In this document: positions 1 through 9,890 of the stretch, piece by piece
Numbering within the stretch: the first letter of the stretch is position 1
Layout of the letters: each line of letters begins with the position of its first letter
DNA from: Stentor coeruleus
Lineage: Eukaryota > Ciliophora > Heterotrichea > Heterotrichida > Stentoridae
DNA: 20,069 bases
NCBI GenBank assembly: GCA_001970955.1
Contig: MPUH01001257.1
Coordinates: 1 to 20,069 of the forward strand
Reading direction: 5' to 3'
The notes under the pieces: generated by a model
Databases searched by the model: none
Told to the model about the DNA's origin: nothing
What the model saw: the letters and a program-made list of their open reading frames with translations, nothing else
Position numbers and translations under genes: made by a program

Positions 1-30
1 TTATTAAATAGAATAATAAATTGTTAAGAG

Positions 31-759
31 CTATTTCAAGTGTATATACAAATAGATATCTTCACCGTTTCTGAAACTGATAAGAATAGGCAAAATATTG
101 AATTCTTTTACAAGATGTGTTAGAAATGCATCTGGAGCAAAAATGTCTCCCATCAGTTTTTTTGCACAGAAAAAGCGTTGGGACTCGAAGTGGAACTACT
201 AGCAATTAAATCACCATGCAAAAGTCGCTCATAATTTTTTTATAATATTCTAGCAGAAATAATAAAATTCCTCAATCTAATTATAGGATGCACAAAATTT
301 ATTCATATTATCATATACTACTTCAAAGAGTGCCTTCTTTCATATCTTTTTATAAGTTCATCAATTCCAATATTAAATCCTCACTTATATAATCTAACTG
401 AAACATCTTTGATAGCATCATGCATTCTTCTTATTTTTGACAAATTATCTATAATATTCTCTTCATCGATAAAAAAAAAACTATTTATCAAAAGAAACTA
501 TATGTATTGATTATACTTTATATAGAATTACTGCTTCACATTCCGCATGTCTGTCATAATATATCAGTTTCAGTTTTTGCATATATTTTATCATAAAAAA
601 TAACTATTATATTTTCTTAATTCAATTAGATTTAAATTTCCCAAATTTTATTTCTTGCTCTGATTTTACTGTATTATGTTTAAAAAAATTGATAGTTTCT
701 TTGTAAAATTTCTTTTCTTCATTTATAGGTATTATAAATCCTGATCCAAATATATTCAT
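31..759 (-). pseudogene. Decayed protein-coding frame, unknown family
   Basis: No intact gene is present, but the minus strand reads as protein-like sequence from an ATG at 759 to a TAG at 31-33. There are about nine in-frame stops of all three kinds and two apparent one-base shifts, in the A run at 471-480 and the T run at 157-163. Open stretches include a 45-codon start (MNIFGSGFIIPINEEKK...) and a final 40-codon block containing MGDIFAPDAFLTHLVKEF. About 4% of codons are stops, against roughly 8% expected for random sequence of this composition. I chose the shifts to keep the frame open, which weakens the case. I do not recognise the family. Alternative: ordinary AT-rich spacer with a lucky composition. 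Confidence 0.4.
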
Positions 760-1248
760 TCATAATTTGTAGTAAATAATTTATACTTGATGCAGCCAAT
801 GGAAATCAAGTATTTATCCATTTATATACCTATTAAAACTTGATGAGAACATTTTTAATTGTAGTTAAATATTGTATACATAATTATAAGTTTTGTATTA
901 TGACAAGTTTAATTTTTTATAAAGAACATATTTGCCAAAAATCATCTGAATGTGTATAATTCTATAATAAAATCTAATAAATCTAATTACTTTTAATCAA
1001 CAGCTATAAACATTTAAATCTTATTTCAATCATAAATTTCAGCTTGTATTATAAATGTAAACTTTTATAATTACCATAACTATATTACTTAAATATAAAT
1101 ATCATTTAATACTTTTCATAATTATGTAAATCCACAAACCCTTTTTAAACCCTCTAAACCCTTCAATCTATTATAAAATTACCTCTTAATTCTAGCTAAA
1201 TCTCTTCAAAGCCATACCTAAAAAGCGCAAAATTCCTAAAAAAATCTA
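760..1248. other. AT-rich spacer
   Basis: I see no gene here. The sequence is A/T-rich with stops in all frames. The last 110 bases (about 1137-1248) are C-rich on the plus strand, with several short ACCCTTT/ACCCTCT-like words, and form the 3' flank of the minus-strand gene ending at 1249. Confidence 0.5.
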
Positions 1249-1797
1249 TTATTCACCATTTTCATACTTATTACTATCAATCACTTTCATCATAGTCTCA
1301 AAAAACTGTTGCCTTGTAATTCTCTCTTTACTATGCATAATCAAATGTAAATTTTCATACAAACCATATTTTGAATCTAAAGCATGTCTTAAAGACTCAT
1401 CATAATACAAATTCCGCCTTCTACCAACTGAATGAGGACTACATGATGGGTCAAAGATTTTCAATCCAAACATTGTCACACAAGTTGATGCAATACCAGA
1501 AGCTAAATTACACCATAAAGCTCTCCATCTAGTAACAGCATTCCCATATTTTGCTGACATTAAAATACGTCCAAGAAAGATCCATCCAAGTATAAAACTA
1601 TAAAAGCTTAAGTTGGCTACTTTTTGACGACATGTTTGATAACCCATGTACTGAAAGGAAAAAGGTGGGGTTCGATAAGAGTCTGTGTAGATTTCAGGGA
1701 TTTCATTGTGATAAGGAAGGGTGTTGAATTTCTTATCTGGGTCATCGAATTTGTCATCTTCATAGTCGGAGTTTAGAGGGAATATTGACTTGCCCAT
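1249..1797 (-). CDS. Hypothetical small membrane protein, two hydrophobic segments
   Basis: A complete 182-residue frame ending in TAA. I prefer the start at 1797 (MGKSIFPLNSD), which follows an A/T-only leader. An upstream in-frame ATG at 1827 would add ten hydrophobic residues. The first 50 residues are acidic and polar with many Asp, Pro and Tyr. Two hydrophobic stretches follow, at about residues 61-80 (SFYSFILGWIFLGRIL) and 93-114 (WCNLASGIASTCVTMFGLKI), separated by a basic, Trp-containing loop. The C-terminal 60 residues are polar and end in an acidic tail. That suggests two membrane passes with both ends on the same side. No family is recognised. The start lies only about 50 bp (20 bp for the upstream ATG) from a divergently oriented decayed gene, so the two would have shared a promoter. 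Confidence 0.7.
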   Translation of the reverse strand: MGKSIFPLNSDYEDDKFDDPDKKFNTLPYHNEIPEIYTDSYRTPPFSFQYMGYQTCRQKVANLSFYSFILGWIFLGRILMSAKYGNAVTRWRALWCNLASGIASTCVTMFGLKIFDPSCSPHSVGRRRNLYYDESLRHALDSKYGLYENLHLIMHSKERITRQQFFETMMKVIDSNKYENGE

Positions 1798-1846
1798 AAT
1801 TTTTATAATGAATAATAAAATGATCAAAGAGTAAAAAAATCTTTGA

Positions 1847-3145
1847 ATGTATTACTTAGAGCCAGTTATGATAGGCTATGAAAAAGTTAACACTAAATCT
1901 AAATCAACGATAGTCTCAAGTTTTACTGAATTAAAGATTTTAGATTTTAAAAGCTTAAAAAGTATACAACCTAAGAGAAGATTCGAATTCATAACTGGGT
2001 TCTACCAAGAAACATATGACAAATTATCAATTGAAGACCTTGAATAATTTTATATAAGGCAATTTACAATTAATTCAAGTTAGTGAGCAGGTTTTGTGAG
2101 GACATTACGTGATAATCTATTTATCCTTTTGTTAGAGATGAGCTTACCTAATATTTAAGCATGCTAATTATCAGCTGATTCAGGGATTGTATATGAATGT
2201 GGGATTTTAAAGATAAAAATAACAAGGGATATGAAAAATAAGTTCCCATATGATTCAAAAATCATATATGGCAACTTTTTAGATATAGGAAGCACAACAA
2301 ATCGAATTGTTTTTGTAAATATAAAAATATAAAATGAATTTTTGTTGAAGCTTTAAGGCTAAAACTCATCCTTGTATAATAGAAAGAACTCCAAAGACTT
2401 TGAGAATAAATTTGGAATGCCTCGCAATAAGCTCAATGGATTAGATTTTCTAGCAAAACTTGTCTTGAAAAAAATGCACAGGACTAAAACTTCTAACCAG
2501 AGATCATGCAGAAATAAAAAGGCAGTGCAATATTTTAGACAACAAAGCAAAGGCTTAGAAGCATCTTTTGTGAGAAAATTAAATTCAGAAACTGACTTTT
2601 TAAAAACCAAAAACATCTGAAGAGTTTCTTATGGAAATATCAACTCATGCTGTTTGTAGAAGTATTCAGATAGTAATTTTATATTCTCATATAATAAGTA
2701 AATTGAAATCTGAAACCTTAATAACGAGTTTATATTTTTAATAATTTTATATCCTCATATAATAAGGAATTTGAAATCTTAAACCTTATTCTTAAAGATA
2801 TGGAAACCTTAATGATCCTTAGAGAAGATTATTTGAAAAATTTAAAACTTAGGTTAAATAAGATAAACACAATGTTAGATAAAGATAAAAAGATTGAAGA
2901 AGAAGATTTAAGCTGTTATTCTAGAATGCTTGAGGATCTTTGATTTTAATGTGTCTTTTGCTTCTTTAGCACTAATAAAACAGTTATTTCCTGATGATTA
3001 TATTAACATACAGAATTTGAGGAAGATTATACATGAGTTCAATTTGATATTAGGAGCTATGATGATTCCTATAAATTATTATTTAGATATACAGTTGAAA
3101 ATTTGTTTTTATAAACAGATAACAAGAGTTTATGCAAATGGATAA
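1847..3145 (+). pseudogene. Decayed long plus-strand gene, unknown family
   Basis: Three open stretches of 66, 82 and 71 codons (1847-2047, 2372-2620, 2930-3145) all lie in the same reading frame. The gaps between them read as protein-like sequence with about a dozen TAA, TAG and TGA codons. A fourth open piece (2725-2940, including an internal 46-residue ATG frame at 2800 rich in Lys, Leu and Glu) is one frame off, as if a deletion near the 47-bp repeats shifted the frame and a second change restored it. Together this looks like a gene of about 430 codons that has lost function. No domain is recognised; the middle is basic (KKMHRTKTSNQRSCRNKK). Alternatives: independent small genes, or a gene whose stops are suppressed, which the intact neighbours argue against. 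Confidence 0.45.
2674..2788 (+). repeat. 47-bp imperfect direct repeat pair
   Basis: Copies at 2674-2720 and 2742-2788 differ at four positions by my count, with a 21-bp spacer, giving a period of 68 bp. Each copy reads similarly in its own frame (NFIFSYNK and NFISSYNK). A period of 68 rather than 69 breaks the frame, so the duplication probably arose in coding sequence and later lost a base. Confidence 0.7.
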
Positions 3146-3273
3146 TAATACCAAAGATATCGCTAATAAAATACTGGAAAAATAAAATCACAGATTAAAC
3201 TGATGAGCTATCCACAGTATACTCCTTCCTAATAACTATTAATATTTCTATTAAAAGTACGCTATAACATAAT

Positions 3274-4707
3274 ATGGAAGCTTCCAAAGCCCCAATAGTG
3301 TAAGACCCACACAGAGCCCTTCAAAAACTCCGTGGCGAAAACGAAGAACTTCGCAACGAGCTACGTCAAATCAGTACGAAACTTGACGAAGTCTTATCAA
3401 AACAACATTCTGAAGCCCCTCCAGTCAAAGATGGTAATCTCCACTCAGACCGTGTCCTGAAAATAAGCAGCACCCAAAAGCTCATCGCCTCTATCGAACG
3501 TGAAGTTGAAATCCTAAAAACCACAGCAAATTCAAGTTCTATAGAAGCAAAATTAAAATTAGAAGAAGAAACTGCTGCCCTTAAAGAAAAAATCAGAGAA
3601 ACAACACAGAGAAATAGAGAACTACAAAGACAAGTAAATGATGGAGGCCGAAAAATCGAAACTTTAACCAACAATCCTGAAGAATCTAAAGACTTAAAAA
3701 TCTTATTAGAAGAATTACGGACAAGTAAAGAAAAACTTAAAGAAATGGAAACTAAATATCAAGGGGAAAAACAAAGAAATGAAATGATCCAATCAAAAAT
3801 TGCTGAACTTGAAAACGAAGCTGGGAAATTGGGGATTGACTACTCTAATATCGGTGCTCCAAAAGGTAAAGGAAAAACTGATGATTTTTCAACTTCAGAA
3901 AAAGCTCGAGAGATTGAGACATTAAGAAATAGAATAAAGGATATTGAAAAAAGTAATCAGATTATATTTAGTCAGAATAAAAAGAAAATAGCTGAAGCTG
4001 AGGAGTCGAAAAATATTTATAGTGACAAGATTGCTATGTTAAATAAAACTATTAAAGATAAAGAGCATGAAAAGAATTTGAAAGAACATGAAATTAATCA
4101 GTTAAAAAGGACACAGAAGAATTTGCAGATGAAACTTGGTTCAGCTCCTGATATTAATATAGAAAGTGATAAACCTGAGGATTTACCTAAAGGGAAATTT
4201 AAAGGGAGTAAATATGAGACTAAAGAAGAAGATAAACCTAAAGAAGGTAAACCAGCAATAAGACAGTTGTCGGTACATAATTTGAGAACGGAAAAGAAGA
4301 AAAAACGTAATGAAGAAGATGAAGAAAAATCTGATGATCATGAGATAAAAGAAAAAATCAAAATGCCAAAAGGTCAGAAAAAACCTGTAGTGGAAAAGCC
4401 GGATGATAGAATAATTGAAAAAATAAAGGAAAAACCTAAAAAACAGGCTGAGAGGAAGGTAAACGATGATGAGTCTGATAAAGAGCACAAACGTGAAGCG
4501 ATAGTTGAGAAAATCAAAGACAAGACTCAGAAAATGGTGAAAAATCAAAGAGACAGCAGTGCAGATAGCAAAGGGAGTAAAGAGAGTAAAGGGAGTAAAG
4601 AGAGCAAAGGGAGTAAAAAAAGTAAGAAAAGTAATTCAAGTCGAAGCAAAAATTCTAAAAGCAGTGATGATGAAGTGAAAAGAAAAAAGACTAATAAACC
4701 CAGATAA
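3274..4707 (+). CDS. Coiled-coil protein with C-terminal Ser/Lys repeats
   Basis: The ATG at 3274 is followed after nine codons by an in-frame TAA (3301-3303). Removing a 15-nt GT...AG segment (3300-3314) joins the start to a continuous frame ending in TAA at 4705-4707, giving about 472 residues. The first two thirds are charged and heptad-like (LQKLRGENEELRNELRQ; EETAALKEKIRETTQRNREL), typical of a long coiled coil. The last third is Lys/Glu-rich and disordered, ending in G-S-K-E-S-K repeats and a basic tail. No enzymatic domain is visible; a structural or cytoskeletal role is inferred from the coiled coil only. The 5' part is C-rich and the 3' part G-rich on the sense strand. Its stop is 30 bp from that of the convergent gene. 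Without the intron, the protein would begin downstream, for example at the Met at 3745. Confidence 0.75.
3300..3314 (+). other. 15-nt spliceosomal mini-intron
   Basis: GTAAGACCCACACAG begins GTAA and ends CAG, and it carries the only in-frame stop of the coiled-coil gene. Its length, a multiple of three, keeps the same frame on both sides. Introns of 15-16 nt are known from heterotrich ciliates such as Stentor. The alternative is that TAA is read as glutamine, but every other intact gene here is free of internal stops. Confidence 0.7.
4573..4626 (+). repeat. Three 18-bp tandem repeats coding for GSKESK
   Basis: Three units based on GGGAGTAAAGAGAGTAAA encode G-S-K-E-S-K, the third degenerating to G-S-K-K-S-K. 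The array lies in frame within the C-terminal tail of the coiled-coil gene, so length changes would not break the protein. Confidence 0.8.
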
Positions 4708-4737
4708 AAACCAAATAGGCTAACTAGTTATTTGCCA

Positions 4738-5220
4738 TTAATTTTGCCTTTTTCTCGTACCTTTTTTTGCTTCTTCTTTCAAAGTGTCCCTCTGCGCTTT
4801 CTGTTCTTCCCGTTGTTTGGCTGCAGCTTCTCTTCTTGCCCTAACTTCTTGAAGTCTTTGCAAATCACCTACTTGTGAAATTGCCTTGTTTTTCTGAGCT
4901 TTTTTCGAGTCAGCCATTTCCTCTTCAGTCCTAAAGTCGCTTTTTTTTAATGGTCGCAAGCGGTTGGGGTTGTTTATTTCAATAAGCCCTTTATTACCTT
5001 TTGTTGCATCGTCACTTTCGCTTCCTGATTCTTCATTGGCTGCTTCTTTGATTTCTTCTTGCTTTTCTTCATCAGAAGAATTTTCTTGTTCACGAAGCTG
5101 CCAAACTTCTACTCCTAGTCTTGCTGCTTTTTCTTCGAGTTCTTCCATACGATTGAACCCTTGATCTCTTTCGACGTGCCTTGACCACTTTTTGTTTTTC
5201 CCTTTACCGTCTTTAGGCAT
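4738..5220 (-). CDS. PDAP1-like 28 kDa heat- and acid-stable phosphoprotein
   Basis: A complete 160-residue, highly charged protein that starts MPKDGKGKNKKW and ends GTRKRQN. The layout matches the PDAP1 family: a basic Gly/Lys N-terminus, an acidic middle rich in Glu and Ser (about residues 46-72), the signature KGLIEINNPNR at residues 77-87 (KGVEGLIDIENPNR in the animal protein), and a basic helical C-terminus with repeated Arg-Glu-Glu patterns. Family members are small, largely disordered casein-kinase substrates; in animals PDAP1 is linked to growth-factor signalling and stress responses. The serines in acidic context (SSDEE, SGSESDD) are plausible CK2 sites. The start is immediately preceded by an A/T leader and then an almost G-free stretch on the sense strand. 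Confidence 0.85.
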   Translation of the reverse strand: MPKDGKGKNKKWSRHVERDQGFNRMEELEEKAARLGVEVWQLREQENSSDEEKQEEIKEAANEESGSESDDATKGNKGLIEINNPNRLRPLKKSDFRTEEEMADSKKAQKNKAISQVGDLQRLQEVRARREAAAKQREEQKAQRDTLKEEAKKGTRKRQN

Positions 5221-5430
5221 TTATTATAAAATAAGGTGGATTTTTAGAGTTGGATGAGATTTGGATTAAGGAGTTTTTGTGCTTTTTAGAAAGATTTAGA
5301 GAAGGGTTTTTATGATGCTTTTTTTTTGAGTTGAAGTGATATGAGGATTTTGTATGAAGGTTTTTATTAGAGGGTTAGGTTTGGTAGAATGGATTTAGAG
5401 GATGAGATTAGGAGTTTTTTTTGAGATAAT
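5221..5430 (-). promoter_or_regulatory. Strand-asymmetric 5' flank of the PDAP1-like gene
   Basis: By hand count this block has about 59 G and 2 C on the plus strand, so the sense strand of the PDAP1-like gene is C/A/T with almost no G for about 200 bp before its ATG. No classical promoter motif stands out. I infer that it covers the promoter and leader from position alone. Confidence 0.4.
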
Positions 5431-6945
5431 ATTGAAAATAAGTCAATAATTCAATACTAGAATATTTAAATAACATAATTATACATATAAAAAATAAAAT
5501 TATCTAGTATTCTACAACAAAATCTTCTCCTTTTCAAAACTATTAAACCTGCAGACACAACTCATATCAGAATATTTAAATTGGCATTATAAATACTGAT
5601 ATATGTTTTCAAATATATTCGTTAAAAATACTCGCTATCGCACTTCACCTAAATTTTAGGGTTGTTTATTTCAGATATAAAATACAGCGCCAAATCATCT
5701 GAAACCAGATTAAAACCATAAATTTCCAAAACAAATCAAATATTTTGCAAGAATTATGATTAAATTTACTTTTTTTTAAGTTGGTTTTTCTCATGCATTT
5801 TAAGATTTATCTAGCTTCTGTCTTTCTTAGCTATTTGCATATATATATATATTATCCAATTGAATCTTTTTCCTTCAATACTTTTAAATCAAATTAAAAT
5901 GACCAAAATATAATAAGACTTTCCAGTTAAATCGTTTATATACATCTTTTTATATTCATAAAAAGAATAAATTCATTCATTTTGTTAGATTATTTAATGT
6001 CATCATATAGTTGCTAATCATTTGTTATATAAATATATTCAATTTTAGTTGCAATTTTGATTGTTAAAAGCTTTTTGCAATACAATAAATGCGTTCTTAA
6101 CAAGATTTTCATATTTAGACTGTTTCGATACTTTCTAGTAAAAATATTTTGTAAGGAACAACAAATTAGGAAAATGCCTAAAGTCGTATAAATTTTATAT
6201 GTCCTTCTTAGCTTTATTATAAATATATGCCTTTAGGTTATACTAAGGCTATGAATGCTCTAGTAATTCAGTTTTCTTATTGGAAATTATATGAAAAAAG
6301 ATTAGTTTTCAGAAAGGTTTATAATGTTGTGTAGTGATTCTAAATTTTTATTTAGATAATAACCATATAGTTTGCTTGTCTATTATGCTATGAAAAGATA
6401 AAAAACTTTGGCTTAAGATTTTAGCATTGATTTTCAAGTAATATTTTGTTCAAGGATTTATGTTGGCTGTGTATATTCTATTGAATATATAAAGATACTT
6501 TCTTGATGAGCTTTCTTATAGATAGAGGTTGATACTGATTTTAAATTAGCTATTTATTTAACGGATTTTTTAAAATATGTTAGTTTTTATCGAAGGTTAA
6601 ATGTATATAAAATACGGATAAAAATAATTGATGAATATAGATAAATAGTGCAATTAAAGTTCATGAAAAGCTACTTTTTGATTAATGATAATTAAAAGAT
6701 TGCTGTAAACTAAAAGGTATAGATAAATATTTAATTATTATGCATGCAAATCTGATTAAAATAAACTATAAATCTTTGGAAATAATTATATTTTAATAAG
6801 ATGAAATTAATTGATTAGACCAATGATTGCATTCAAATTAGAAACGAGGAATATAAATCCTTCTAACTTCCTATAAACATCCTGATTTTAAACATAGATA
6901 TTATAAAAAAAACCTAAATTATCAAAATAATTACAAGTGATATTA
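5431..6945. other. Long AT-rich spacer, no gene seen
   Basis: About 1.5 kb with no open frame of useful length on either strand. It contains a short AT dinucleotide run near 5838-5852 and many T or A runs. The balanced strand composition differs from the skewed block immediately to its left. I see no RNA gene or repeat family here. Confidence 0.6.
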
Positions 6946-7932
6946 TTACTTTTTAAGCCACTCTTTTATAATTCCTTTTTCCCATATACCTTTTTTCGTC
7001 ACAAATAATCCTTTTTTCAAATCATAAAACATAATTTCCCCATACCCATGCTGTTTTCCATATTCCCAGCTCCCATAATAAATCTTCCCATTTGGCCATT
7101 TAAACTGCCCTTTTCCATGTTTATGATCATTAACAAAATTCCCATCATATCTTCTTCCATCTTTCCATGTAAAAACTCCAAACCCATTCATTTTATTATC
7201 TGCCCACAAGCCTTCATACATTTTCCCACTCACCCAACAATAAACCCCACGTCCTTCAAGCTTATTATCTTTAAATTCCCCTTCATACCAGCTATTATCA
7301 TTCCATATAAATTTCCCAAACCCATTTTTCAAACCTTTTTCATACATTCCTTCAAAATAAGACCCATCATTCCATATCTCTTTACCTTTTCCATGCTGTA
7401 AATTGTTAACAAAATTCCCTTCATACTTTAATTTATCAAGACAAAGTTTACCATTTCCTTCAAAAACCCCTTTACAAAACTCTCCTTCATATGAATTTCC
7501 TTCTGCGGTTATAAGTCTACCAATTCCATTTCGCATATTGTTTTTAAAATCCCCAACGTATTTTGACCCATCTTTAGTCACCTCAATTCCTTTACCTATT
7601 TTTTCATAGTTTTCATTGAAATTCCCTGTGTAAATGCTCCCATCTTCAAGATAATAAGTGTTTATCCCTTCAAATGATAAGTCCAAATGTGGAAAAGTTC
7701 CTTCAATTTCCCGAGCTTTATGCGACATCTGCATATTTGGATTCCCAGTATACAATCTATATTTTTTATCACCCCTATCAGATTGTAATGGGGTTTCAAT
7801 ATTCTCCATTTGATCTTCTTTAATAACTTCTAACAATCCTCCTCCTATATTTTTTTTGCTTAAATCCATATCTTGGATATTTTTCCCTTCAGCCGGTGTT
7901 CCTTTTAAACAAGCTGTGCAGTTTTGACCCAT
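6946..7932 (-). CDS. MORN-repeat protein with acylated N-terminus
   Basis: A complete 328-residue protein. From about residue 100 to 310 it carries about nine MORN repeats, each with the pattern Y-x-G-x-[FW]...G-x-G (for example YEGEFKDNKLEGRGVY and YDGNFVNDHKHGKGQF), plus a partial tenth (KGIWEKGIIKEWL). MORN arrays bind membranes, phosphoinositides or partner proteins and often organise cell cortex and cytoskeleton. The N-terminus MGQNCTACLKG has Gly2 and Thr6, which fits N-myristoylation, with Cys5 and Cys8 as likely palmitoylation sites, so membrane attachment is probable. No kinase or other catalytic domain follows the repeats; the first 95 residues are a non-repeat linker. It lies 59 bp downstream of the Rb-like gene on the same strand. 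Confidence 0.9.
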   Translation of the reverse strand: MGQNCTACLKGTPAEGKNIQDMDLSKKNIGGGLLEVIKEDQMENIETPLQSDRGDKKYRLYTGNPNMQMSHKAREIEGTFPHLDLSFEGINTYYLEDGSIYTGNFNENYEKIGKGIEVTKDGSKYVGDFKNNMRNGIGRLITAEGNSYEGEFCKGVFEGNGKLCLDKLKYEGNFVNNLQHGKGKEIWNDGSYFEGMYEKGLKNGFGKFIWNDNSWYEGEFKDNKLEGRGVYCWVSGKMYEGLWADNKMNGFGVFTWKDGRRYDGNFVNDHKHGKGQFKWPNGKIYYGSWEYGKQHGYGEIMFYDLKKGLFVTKKGIWEKGIIKEWLKK

Positions 7933-7991
7933 TTAATTTTCATTAACCTATTTATTTATCAATCAAAGCAATTTTTAATTATATATACTAA

Positions 7992-9890
7992 CTATTCAGG
8001 GTTCTTTTTTATCACAGGCATCGGGATCATCCCTTCATTATTCTGTTGGAGCATTCTTTCAACTAACCTTGGGAGCTTTGGAGGCTCATTACTATCAAAA
8101 GATAAAACCTTAAGTTTACCTATAGCATTGGTTTGAGTATTCGGAGATGCTAATAAAAACTTGGTCCTGGGTGTTGTAAAAGGGGATTTCTTTTGTGGCG
8201 ATGCGTGGATTATCTGCTGGGCAAGAGAATTGCTTGGGTTTAACGCAGCGACTCTAGGTTTTATTGGGCCGATACGGTTTTCCAAGAACTCTTTTGCAAT
8301 TTGTATGAATTCTGTGTTGTAAAAGTCTATTATTTCTACAGTTTTCCCATTACGCATCTTTAAATTTGAAAAAATCCCTTCTTCTTCTTCATATATTCTT
8401 CTATATTCATCAGCAAGACTAGCGAATTTTATTGGGTTGGTCAATTTGCTTACAGCGAAAATGCTACAAAGGATTATTACAGAAATGTGCCTGCCAAAGA
8501 TAATTTCAGTTTTTTCGCTAAGAATATATTTTACTGTTGACCAAATTTTTTCTTTGATTGTTTTTTCGATTTTTAAAGACTTGCATAAAGTGTCAATTCG
8601 AATACCAGCTTCAGTGACCATACGTTCAAAGAATATTTCGTAGTCTTCGGGGAAAATCCCTTTATAACGGTTGAAATTGTTTTCCTGAGGTTCAGCATTA
8701 GAATTGTTTATGTATTCTTGGATTAGAAGATGAATTGAACTGCTTTCTTTCCAGCCAATATGCATGAGGATTTTTGTTTCGATCTGTCCAAGATGCAATT
8801 TATAATGTGCAGGAATTTTTGATATGTTGGAAAAAACAGGGATAAACCTGAAGAACATAAAACCTGAACATGAAAAAGAGTCAAGAACTTCAGAAAAGCT
8901 GATAAATGTTATATTTTTTTGATAGAAAACTGTTTCTACACAAAAAACAAACAGGCAAAGTAAAAAATCCTGTTCATCGTATTTAAAATTTAGCTCGTTG
9001 GACTTTTCTTTTGTCAATTTTTTATATAGAGAGTCGTAAAGTACCCAGATTTTTGCTTCAACAAAGTTATCTTGGTAGTTTAGGAAATAGTATATACTTT
9101 GGACTTTTTGTCCATGGCTTACAACCAGCTTGTCTATAGTATTTTGATATTCCAAGGCGTTTTCTGCAAGTTCTGAATCCTCTAGAATAAGCTCTTTGAC
9201 TTCATATTTTTCCTGTACAATTTCCGTAACCCATTTAAGCATTTCCATCGACATTGTCATCGGAGTTGTCGGCACCACACTCGGACTTGCCACATCATTA
9301 AAATCACTATGTTCAACCTCATACCTCAAAATTTTCCCACTAATATTCCTCCTTGGAGCAACAAATGCACTTCCAAACCTCGAACTATCATTGATATTAA
9401 AAGTACAATCTCTTTCATCAAAACACTCTATATCCAAACAAGTCTCATAGAACTTCGAAATAACATTTAAGTTATTTTTCACATGTTTTCTCGAAAAAAA
9501 TCCTTTAAATCTATCATCTTTGATTTGAACACCTAAAGGAATCAGATACTCCCTGGCAAATTCAAGAACCCGTTCAGTCCAAAAGTTCCTTTCAGGATTA
9601 GTGAACATCAGAAAATTTGAAGTGATATTTGCCAAGTCTTTTGTTGCTGAAAGGTAACTTGGCAGTCTTTCTAAGACAAAAGATACAACGCCTACAAGGA
9701 GATACATGCAATCAGAAAGACTATTAGTTTTGTTAAGCTTTGCAGAACGAATGGAGATAAAGAGCAACCAGGAACCTTGCATAACTTGTTGAAGGAGCTC
9801 TGGGTTGCCTTGAACTTCAAGACTTTTCCATATACCGCTAAGCTTAGAAAAACAGTTTTTGGATACTTGGGCTGATTGTAAGAGCAACAT
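7992..9890 (-). CDS. Retinoblastoma-family (Rb/p107/p130) pocket protein
   Basis: A complete 632-residue frame ending in TAG. The N-terminal part resembles the Rb N-domain (LSDCMYLLVGVVSFVLERLP, residues 58-77). Pocket A begins near residue 205 at VVPTTPMTMSMEMLKW, equivalent to the TPV..M start of A boxes in animals and plants. Pocket B spans about 420-545 and is clear from RHISVIILCSIFAVSKL (467-483), then YRRIYEE and VEIIDFYNTEFIQ (518-530). The C-terminal tail holds several S/T-P sites (SPQKKSPFTTPRTKF, ASPN), candidate CDK phosphorylation sites. Known role of the family: binding E2F/DP and repressing S-phase genes until cyclin-CDK phosphorylation. At 632 residues it is shorter than human Rb (928), mainly in the N-domain and spacer. 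All tryptophans I checked are TGG. Confidence 0.85.
   Translation of the reverse strand: MLLLQSAQVSKNCFSKLSGIWKSLEVQGNPELLQQVMQGSWLLFISIRSAKLNKTNSLSDCMYLLVGVVSFVLERLPSYLSATKDLANITSNFLMFTNPERNFWTERVLEFAREYLIPLGVQIKDDRFKGFFSRKHVKNNLNVISKFYETCLDIECFDERDCTFNINDSSRFGSAFVAPRRNISGKILRYEVEHSDFNDVASPSVVPTTPMTMSMEMLKWVTEIVQEKYEVKELILEDSELAENALEYQNTIDKLVVSHGQKVQSIYYFLNYQDNFVEAKIWVLYDSLYKKLTKEKSNELNFKYDEQDFLLCLFVFCVETVFYQKNITFISFSEVLDSFSCSGFMFFRFIPVFSNISKIPAHYKLHLGQIETKILMHIGWKESSSIHLLIQEYINNSNAEPQENNFNRYKGIFPEDYEIFFERMVTEAGIRIDTLCKSLKIEKTIKEKIWSTVKYILSEKTEIIFGRHISVIILCSIFAVSKLTNPIKFASLADEYRRIYEEEEGIFSNLKMRNGKTVEIIDFYNTEFIQIAKEFLENRIGPIKPRVAALNPSNSLAQQIIHASPQKKSPFTTPRTKFLLASPNTQTNAIGKLKVLSFDSNEPPKLPRLVERMLQQNNEGMIPMPVIKKNPE

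Noticed and set aside
1137..1170. ACCCTTT/ACCCTCT words resembling telomere repeats
   Set aside because: The units are irregular and few, and the sequence continues normally on both sides.
2359..2616. 85-codon minus-strand frame
   Set aside because: It is the shadow of the 82-codon stretch of the plus-strand decayed gene, which shares its frame with neighbouring open pieces.
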